This document shows positions 58,338-64,000 of a DNA stretch of 64,000 nucleotides, one piece after another (positions within the stretch are counted from its first letter, which is position 1; each line of letters begins with the position of its first letter). The notes beneath the pieces were generated by a model, which ran no database searches, was not told where the DNA came from, and saw only the letters and a list, made by a program, of their open reading frames with translations. The translations under genes were made by a program, and so were the position numbers. Location: contig JAPDRN010000005.1 of assembly GCA_030247855.1 (NCBI GenBank), positions 186,001 through 250,000 of the forward strand. The letters run 5' to 3'. The stretch comes from Knufia peltigerae. Lineage: Eukaryota; Ascomycota; Eurotiomycetes; Chaetothyriales; Trichomeriaceae.

Positions 58338-59354
58338 ATGTCTGTCAAGACTGTAGGATATATCGGCCTCGGCAAGGCGGGTGCCTCAATGGCATCGAAC
58401 CTGCCTCGATCAGGCTTCAATTGTGTCGTGAGGGATGCAGATCCAGCGCGAGAAAAGGAATTCGCTTCGAAATATGAGAATGTCACCATCGCCGAAGCTG
58501 GCCCAAATGCATTCAAGGATTGCGATGTCGTGATCACCATGTTGCCGCAAGGAAAAGTCGTGAGGGAAGTGGTATTGGGAGAGAATGGAATCGCCAAGGG
58601 TTTGAAAAAGGGTAAGTTTAATACCGTACAACAGACAACGACATAAAAGAATATATATTGATATAAATACTTGTGTTTAGGATGCATTATCGTCGACACA
58701 TCGTCGTCTTCACCATACGACACCCAGAGCCTCGGCAAGGACCTGGCAGATCTGGGCTTGGTTCTGGTCGACGCACCAGTCACGCAGAGACGACTCCACG
58801 ACACCGATATTGGTGAGGCCACGCTCATGGTGGGATCAGACACTCAGGAGGCCTTTGACAGAGTCCTGCCCGTTCTCCAGGCCATGGCGAAATGGGTCTT
58901 CCACATGGGTAAGTTGGGTGCTGGTCACGCCATGAAGACATTGAACAATTACACCAGTGCTGGATCAATCATCGCCTTGTCGGATGCGCTGGTGGCAGGA
59001 CAGAAATACGGCCTCGACCCTGTCCAGATGATTGATGTTCTCAATGTTGGAACAGGCCGGAACTTTTCCACATCAGATAGCTATGCAACTGATGCACTGC
59101 CCAAGAAATACGCGACCGGGTACCAACTTGCTCTGCTTGTGAAGGATATTGGTATCTCCAAGGAACTATTTGAAAAGGTCAACTTCGATACCGATATGCC
59201 CGACTTGATCCTCAAGTATTTCAAGGAAGCCCAAGAGGGACTTGAGCCGACGGCCGACCACACTGAACTCTTGAAGAGCTGGGAGAAACGAGCCGGTTTG
59301 TCGCTCAAGGTCGGCACCCCAGATGGCTCGACAGTGACGGCGTTGAAGAAATGA
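58338..59354 (+). CDS. 3-hydroxyisobutyrate dehydrogenase-like beta-hydroxyacid dehydrogenase
   Basis: Two exons (intron 58612-58680), 315 residues. The NAD(P)-binding motif YIGLGKAG lies at residues 8-15. The catalytic Lys region is AGHAMKTLNN with K177. The conserved substrate loop, usually DAPVSGGxxGAxxG, here reads DAPVTQRRLHDTDIGEATLM (residues 122-141): the Gly-Gly is replaced by Gln-Arg. This suggests altered substrate recognition or membership of a divergent fungal subgroup. The family oxidises 3-hydroxyisobutyrate, tartronate semialdehyde, glutarate semialdehyde or threonate-type acids with NAD(P). Start at 58338 gives MSVKTVGYIG, the expected distance to the Rossmann motif. Neighbours suggest catabolism, but the substrate is open. 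Confidence 0.88.
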
Positions 59355-59692
59355 TGAGCGATTTTGACAAGGGTGGTGGAAGGGGTATGGCTTGGCACAG
59401 GCAGCAACCGCCATTGGGGCCAATAACATCAATTGTGGTGGACATAGAGCAACAACACTTCCATAATGGCTATTACATTGTCATTCTCTTCTGGTTGATT
59501 TTCGATGTCCTCCAAGTCGGCACTATTGTAGTGGCATGAATACGAGGTCCTACCGGCCTTGGCGCAGCTGTTGCCTGACGTGAACAGGGATGTTCAGTAG
59601 TAGAAGACTGAGGCATGAAACATCTATATAAATGGTGTTAGATATGCCCTCTCAAGACAATAACAAACAACTCTTCACGCCGGGTACTCACC
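59355..59692. other. Intergenic; promoter of the VOC-domain gene
   Basis: 338 bp. TATATAAA at 59625-59632 is 61-68 bp upstream of the following ATG. No other feature. Confidence 0.55.
59625..59632 (+). promoter_or_regulatory. Putative TATA box of the VOC/PhnB-like gene
   Basis: TATATAAA, 61-68 nt upstream of the ATG at 59693; sequence and spacing fit a core promoter. Confidence 0.55.
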
Positions 59693-60226
59693 ATGTCTGC
59701 ACTTTCCAAATCCAGCAACTTCGTCAATTGTCTCTTCTTCGAGGACCAAGCCGAAGAGGCGGCGAAGTTCTATACTTCCATCTTTCCAAATTCCTCCATC
59801 GATGAAACAACTCGCTTCCCAGAGGCAGGTACAGAGATCCATAAGCAGCCGGCCGGTTCCGTCATGTTCGTTCTATTCAGCCTCAACGGGCAACGTTTCA
59901 CGGCCTTGAATTCCAAACCTGCCGAAATCCACTTTACCGAAGCAATTAGCTTCCAGGTCATGTGCGACGATCAGGAGGAGATCGATCATTACTGGAATAA
60001 GTTGAGCGAAGGGGGCGACGAGACTGCTCAGAAATGTGGTTGGTTGAAGGACAAGTATGGTATATCGTGGCAGGTTGTTCCCAAGGACCTCATGAAGCTC
60101 ATGAGCGGAGCTCCTCCAGAGAATCGTTGGAAGGCAATGCAGGCTTTCATGAAAATGACCAAAATCATTCTTCAAGATGCCATTGACGCCGTCGAAGGTA
60201 AAGATGAGAAAGCCGCAGAGACCTGA
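59693..60226 (+). CDS. VOC-superfamily protein, PhnB / '3-demethylubiquinone methyltransferase-like' domain
   Basis: Single exon, 177 residues. The pattern NCLFFEDQAEEAAKFYTSIF at the N-terminus, then VLFSLNGQRFTALN, EAISFQVMCDDQEEIDHYW and KCGWLKDKYGISWQVVP, is characteristic of PhnB-type members of the vicinal-oxygen-chelate fold. These are small dimeric proteins of mostly unknown activity; the old methyltransferase name is annotation history and no SAM motif is present. After the fold comes a helical tail (MQAFMKMTKIILQDAIDAVEG). The gene is compact with a clear TATA box, and its 3' end lies 88 bp from the end of the convergent SPX-RING gene. Confidence 0.88.
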   Translation: MSALSKSSNFVNCLFFEDQAEEAAKFYTSIFPNSSIDETTRFPEAGTEIHKQPAGSVMFVLFSLNGQRFTALNSKPAEIHFTEAISFQVMCDDQEEIDHYWNKLSEGGDETAQKCGWLKDKYGISWQVVPKDLMKLMSGAPPENRWKAMQAFMKMTKIILQDAIDAVEGKDEKAAET

Positions 60227-60314
60227 TCCTGAATGGGTGAAGCCCTGGCCAAGTTGGTGTTCTCATCAGATAGTATTAAGGATAGGTGATTTTCTGTACG
60301 CTCGACAAAATTGA

Positions 60315-61778
60315 TTACATGACGTTGCACTTCTTGGAATTCTCGTATTGTGCTCCCCATCGATCGATACCAGCTTGGATCTCGTTATCCCTTTGTTTAG
60401 CCTTGACTTCCGACTTGAAATTGGCCTTCATGAATTTGAGTAATTCTCGGTCCACGTTAGCTGCAAGCACGTTAGCAATTTGTACTCATACACATCGCAA
60501 AACCATTGGCTTACCACTTGAAGCTTCAAGGACCACTGGTTGTCTACAAAGAGGACAGTGGTCCTTTTCCTCTCTCTGCATGACGACCATACACCTTATG
60601 CAGAAAATGTGACCACACTTTAACCGGATCGGCTTGTAAGAAATGCTGAAGCATACCGGGCACAAATAGTCGTTCAGTTGCGGGATAATATTGAGTAATT
60701 CTTGCGAAATGGTGAAACAAGTGGCTTTGGCCAGGTTTTGTGCCATGAATGGTGACTTGATCAGCGTATCCGACACGGTTGATCGTGCGTGCAGTGCCGT
60801 GCGCTTGTCGAATTTCTTCATGATCTTGGAGAGTGCCGTTTTGTTGATCTCCTGGAATTTGATCAGTCGGATCAAGTTGCTATTGATGCCTAGGAAGCGT
60901 TCCAAGGCGGCACTGGCGTCCTTCCCGAGTCTTCGAACTTCCTTCTGCTGTTTTTTTAGACTTTGGTTAAAGTTGGAATACTGTAGTTGCGCGCGTTCAG
61001 CATCTCTGGCACCGGCATCCGCTTCGTGGGACGACATGAAGATTTCAGCTTCTGCGTAGAGCTCGAAAATCTTGCGCCAAATCTCAATTTCCTGCTTAGA
61101 GCGTTTGGTCTTTTCTGATTTCAAGTCGCGTAGTTGGGCACCAAGTTTGAGGATTTCCTCCTGTAGCTGAGTCTGCTCCGAGTCTTGCAAGCGGTCGAGA
61201 TCAGCCAATTCCCGCTTTAGGATCTGAAAGAACTCGGAGTCTGATGTCAAGGGTATTTCAATTGTTTGAGGTTGTAGTTCATCTTCTTCAGACATCACGT
61301 CGGCATTCTGAAATGCGGGATCTTGAGCTGTATTGTCTTGTAATGACCCATCGGCCACTCTTGGCTGAGCTGGGGAAGAATCATCCCGTCGAGATGGACC
61401 CGAAACTGAGGCTCTGGAATTCCGTGCGAGGCGTTGCAAAACTCGACGAGTGTCCGGCGCCAACCAAGCATCCATGGGGGAGCCATCGCGTGGATCAATG
61501 ACAATGGTCAATCTTGGTGTAAAGCTGACTTTCTCGCTCCCATCGACCGAATACTGCATCAGCCTTTCACCCAGCGAGCCTCCAATCTCGGTGTCGCCAG
61601 ATCCGACATGCTGCCACAAAGCGTCAAGAGTTTCTTTATCGAGACCGAGAGAGGCGAGTTCTTGCTGGACTCGTTTGATACACTTTTTCAGCTTTTTGTA
61701 AGAAATGGCAGAGTTAATCCACTCTTGAGGAAACTCCTCACGCGAGAGCGCTGCCTCAAAATCTTGACCAAACTTCAT
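60315..61778 (-). CDS. SPX-domain RING-finger protein (putative E3 ubiquitin ligase) with C-terminal CaaX box
   Basis: Two exons (intron 60461-60514), 469 residues. The N-terminal SPX module begins MKFGQDFEAALSREEFPQEW and contains SAISYKKLKKCIKRV, the basic helix that binds inositol pyrophosphates. Long coiled-coil helices follow to about residue 350. A C3HC4 RING (CPVCFSISYKP, LKCGHIFCIRCM, CPLC) lies near residues 370-415. The short second exon ends EGSKKCNVM-type: the last residues are KKCNVM, a CaaX prenylation box whose final Met favours farnesylation. Family knowledge: fungal SPX-RING proteins couple phosphate/inositol-pyrophosphate status to ubiquitylation of phosphate transporters. 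Prenylation would place it on a membrane (inference). The gene is divergent from the Jjj1-like gene. Confidence 0.9.
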
Positions 61779-62534
61779 CGTGACCGCATGTACGAGCAGT
61801 ATTGGGATGATTGACAGAAGAGAATGTTGATTTTTGCCAGCGAGGGATTTGTAGTCATGGTCGAAGTTTGGCTGTTGACACTACGCTATCTTGGGATGAT
61901 TAACAGGTGAAAAATGTCGAAATAATCAAAGTGGCGGACGTAATATCCAGTTCGCCTACGGATCTTATTCCCCAGACCATGTCCTTGTCGCCACACGGGA
62001 CGATCGAACGTTGTGCGAAGCACTCCCGCAGGTAAGGTCGCGGTCGAGATCGAGGTCGGGAACAAATGGAATTGCTACGCTGAGGCACGCCCCGTCATCT
62101 GACAGATGCTAAAATTCTGGGTGTCGATTCTTCAAACGGACGGGACAAGAATAAAAATGGGCATCTTTGATCGCCAACTAATGGAAAAGATCAGTCTCGA
62201 TGAAGGACAAAAGGCGGGAAAGGCGGTAGACGTGCACGTGCACGTGATTGAGGCAATTTTTAGGCGCAGGCCGCAGCCGAACGAAATGCTTGGTAAAGCA
62301 GCTTTAATATTGGCACCCACCATTAGGCGAGACTAGAGCCTAGGAAATTATTTTGTCGGGGGTCGCTTATTGAGTACGGAATACTGTAGTAAATCATCAT
62401 CGCGTGTCTGCCTTCCATCCTCCCTGCGGCATTCTTTCTCAAGGCGGTGGGAGGGGTTCAGGTGGGTAGGAGTGATTGACTGACTGCTCGTGAATTTACC
62501 ACCTTCCTCGTCTCGTACGTGTAGGACATTGGCC
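61779..62534. other. Divergent promoter region of SPX-RING and J-protein genes
   Basis: 756 bp between the two start codons. It contains two abutting CACGTG boxes at 62235-62246. It has no open frame that looks coding. Confidence 0.6.
62235..62246. promoter_or_regulatory. Two abutting CACGTG E-boxes
   Basis: The sequence CACGTGCACGTG is a palindrome made of two E-boxes. CACGTG is the core site of bHLH factors such as Pho4/NUC-1 (phosphate response) and Cbf1. It lies 457 bp from the SPX-RING start and 289 bp from the J-protein start. Confidence 0.6.
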
Positions 62535-64000
62535 ATGGGTCAGAGACAGTCTACAAGTAATGCAGCCGAGGGAGAGCAACCTCCAGCAAAGGCCGATTAT
62601 TATGATCTGCTTGGAGTTGAGCGTACGGCCACGGACGATGAGATCAAGAAAGCCTACCGGCGCAAAGCTCTCGAGCTGCACCCCGACCGCAATTACGGTA
62701 ACGTCGAAGATGCCACCGCCTTGTTCGCTGAAATCCAGTCCGCCTATGAAGTCCTTTCCGATCCTCAGGAACGAGCCTGGTATGACTCTCATCGAGACAT
62801 CCTCCTCCGAGGAGATAGCGCGGCTGGTGCGGCTGCCACCGACTTCTCATACAATATTCGTATGACCTCGGCGGAGGAAGTAATGAAGTTGATGATGAAG
62901 TTCAATGGTCGTTTAGATTTTACAGATGCCCCAAGCGGCTTCTACGGAGGGTTGAATGACTTTTTCAATCAGCTCGCAAAGGAGGAAGACATTGCTTGTC
63001 AGTGGGAGGGCCAAGATTACATGGATTACCCCGAGTTCGGTCTGAAAGATGACCATTACGAGGATACTGTCCGACCCTTTTACGCCTCCTGGAACGGGTT
63101 TGCTACTAGAAAAAGCTATTCGTGGAAGGATCAATACAAATTGTCCGATGCGCCAGATCGAAGGATCAGGAGGCTGATGGAAAAAGAGAACAAGAAAATA
63201 CGCGAGGATGCGATTCAAGAATACAACGAGGCCGTCCGTTCTCTTGTTGCGTTTGTGCGGAAACGCGATCCGCGAGTACAAAATAACCAAAAGTCCGAAG
63301 CTGAGCGGCAAAAAGCACTTCGAGAAGCCACTGCGGCGCAGGCGGCACGATCCAAGGCGGCGAGATTGGCAAAAATGGAAGAGATGGACACAGCTGAAAT
63401 ACCAGAATGGGCAAGATCAAGACCTTCTCATGATGAACATGAAGGAGGCTTTTCCAGCGAATCTGAAGTGGAGGAACATGCATATGAATGTGTGGTTTGC
63501 GATAAAACATTCAAGAGTGAGGCGCAATTCAAGTCACATGAAAAGAGCAAAAAGCATGTTAAAATGTTGAAACAATTGCAGAGAGAGATGCGTGCTGAAG
63601 GTAGGGCTCTAGATTTGGAGGTTGAGAACACAGCCCCGGAAGGCGAAGAGGAAGGAGAGCCACATCCAGCACATACCCCTAATGAGCACGCCCACCCGAG
63701 CCTTGATGGCCAGGATGTTTCAGATGATGCTGTGGACAAGCCGGATATTGACACAGCGGTGGACGCAAAAGGTGCTTCGGGAGGATCTGAAGCGATCGAG
63801 GATGACTCTGACGACGATTACGCTGCTCGATCTGATGTTGAACAGCGGATATTAGGGGGGCCAGCCAATGTGATGTCTTCTAAGGTCGGAGACATCAGCT
63901 TGGAAGATACACCAGAGACATCAGAGCCGGAGACAGCTCAACAACAACCGAAGTTGGGGAAGGCCAAGCAGAAGAAGGCCAGGAAAGCGGCACAGAAAGC
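62535..64000 (+). CDS. Jjj1-like DnaJ/zinc-finger protein (3' end outside window)
   Basis: Uninterrupted frame from ATG 62535 to the window edge (488 complete codons, no stop). The J-domain occupies about residues 23-85, with YYDLLGVERTATDDEIKKAY and the obligatory HPD in LELHPDRN. A long charged region follows (LMEKENKKIREDAIQEYNEA). Then comes a C2H2 finger YECVVCDKTFKSEAQFKSHE followed by KSKKH, the U1-like/JAZ type. The acidic C-terminal region (EDDSDDDYAARSD) leads into Lys-rich KAKQKKARKAAQK at the edge. This order, J-domain, charged linker, C2H2 and acidic tail, is that of yeast Jjj1 and human DNAJC21. These stimulate Hsp70 in cytoplasmic maturation of the 60S subunit by releasing the export factor Arx1. 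Start assigned from the Met just before the J-domain; a missing second exon cannot be excluded. Confidence 0.9.
   Translation, partial: MGQRQSTSNAAEGEQPPAKADYYDLLGVERTATDDEIKKAYRRKALELHPDRNYGNVEDATALFAEIQSAYEVLSDPQERAWYDSHRDILLRGDSAAGAAATDFSYNIRMTSAEEVMKLMMKFNGRLDFTDAPSGFYGGLNDFFNQLAKEEDIACQWEGQDYMDYPEFGLKDDHYEDTVRPFYASWNGFATRKSYSWKDQYKLSDAPDRRIRRLMEKENKKIREDAIQEYNEAVRSLVAFVRKRDPRVQNNQKSEAERQKALREATAAQAARSKAARLAKMEEMDTAEIPEWARSRPSHDEHEGGFSSESEVEEHAYECVVCDKTFKSEAQFKSHEKSKKHVKMLKQLQREMRAEGRALDLEVENTAPEGEEEGEPHPAHTPNEHAHPSLDGQDVSDDAVDKPDIDTAVDAKGASGGSEAIEDDSDDDYAARSDVEQRILGGPANVMSSKVGDISLEDTPETSEPETAQQQPKLGKAKQKKARKAAQK

Noticed and set aside
32491..59354. Secondary-metabolite biosynthetic cluster
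   Set aside because: No polyketide synthase, peptide synthetase, terpene cyclase or prenyltransferase is present; the enzymes fit catabolism better.
1..64000. tRNA or rRNA genes
   Set aside because: I looked for T-arm-like GTTCRANNC and rRNA-like stretches on both strands and found none with a consistent cloverleaf; a covariance-model scan would be needed to be certain.

Overview
This window is nuclear DNA of a filamentous ascomycete (Pezizomycotina). Nearly every gene has short introns (45-170 nt, mostly 50-60). They start with GT(A/G)AGT-like donors, carry an internal CTAAC/CTGAC branch motif and end in AG. Removing the introns I read by eye leaves open reading frames divisible by three in every multi-exon gene I fully modelled. 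The families present (fungal rhodopsin-like membrane protein, Dal5-type permeases, Zn2Cys6/C2H2 regulators, vanillyl-alcohol oxidase) are typical of soil or plant-debris moulds. A black-yeast-like member of the Eurotiomycetes is possible, but I cannot prove the order or species from this sequence.

Left part (1-20.9 kb), transport and decay. After the last codons of an unidentified gene come a complete ABCB multidrug-type exporter (714-5250, minus) and an EthD-like protein (6505-7185, minus). Next are a truncated amidase-like relic abutting an AT-rich, repeat-like island (about 7.9-8.35 kb) and an acidic, lysine-rich hypothetical gene with an incompletely resolved frame. Four consecutive major-facilitator loci of different families follow: a Dal5-type gene that has lost its N-terminal half (10500-11639), an MFS gene of unknown substrate (12230-14211), an intact Dal5/ACS-type permease (15131-16789) and a sugar/polyol-type transporter (18258-20851).

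Middle (20.9-32.5 kb), gene-poor. A 4.9 kb stretch without a supportable gene is rich in short dispersed motifs and simple repeats. It is followed by a GNAT acetyltransferase and a rhodopsin-like seven-helix protein, then another 3 kb without genes.

Right part (32.5-60 kb), catabolism. An APC amino-acid/GABA-type permease and a C2H2 regulator precede a compact group: a D-galactonate dehydratase-like enolase-superfamily enzyme, a KduD-like short-chain dehydrogenase and an ACS-family permease. Together they look like uptake and breakdown of a hexonic acid. A secreted metallo-beta-lactamase-fold hydrolase and a ketopantoate reductase follow. Then come a C2H2+Zn2Cys6 regulator, a vanillyl-alcohol oxidase with its full set of active-site residues, a convergent FAD aromatic monooxygenase and a beta-hydroxyacid dehydrogenase, suggesting phenolic-compound metabolism. 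A small VOC/PhnB protein closes the group.

Right end (60.3-64 kb), housekeeping. An SPX-RING protein with a C-terminal CaaX box is divergent from a Jjj1-type J-protein that runs off the window. Their shared intergenic region holds two abutting CACGTG boxes.

The most unusual sequence signal is a 9-mer, TACGGAGTA or its complement, found exactly twelve times and only between genes, against about 0.5 expected by chance.
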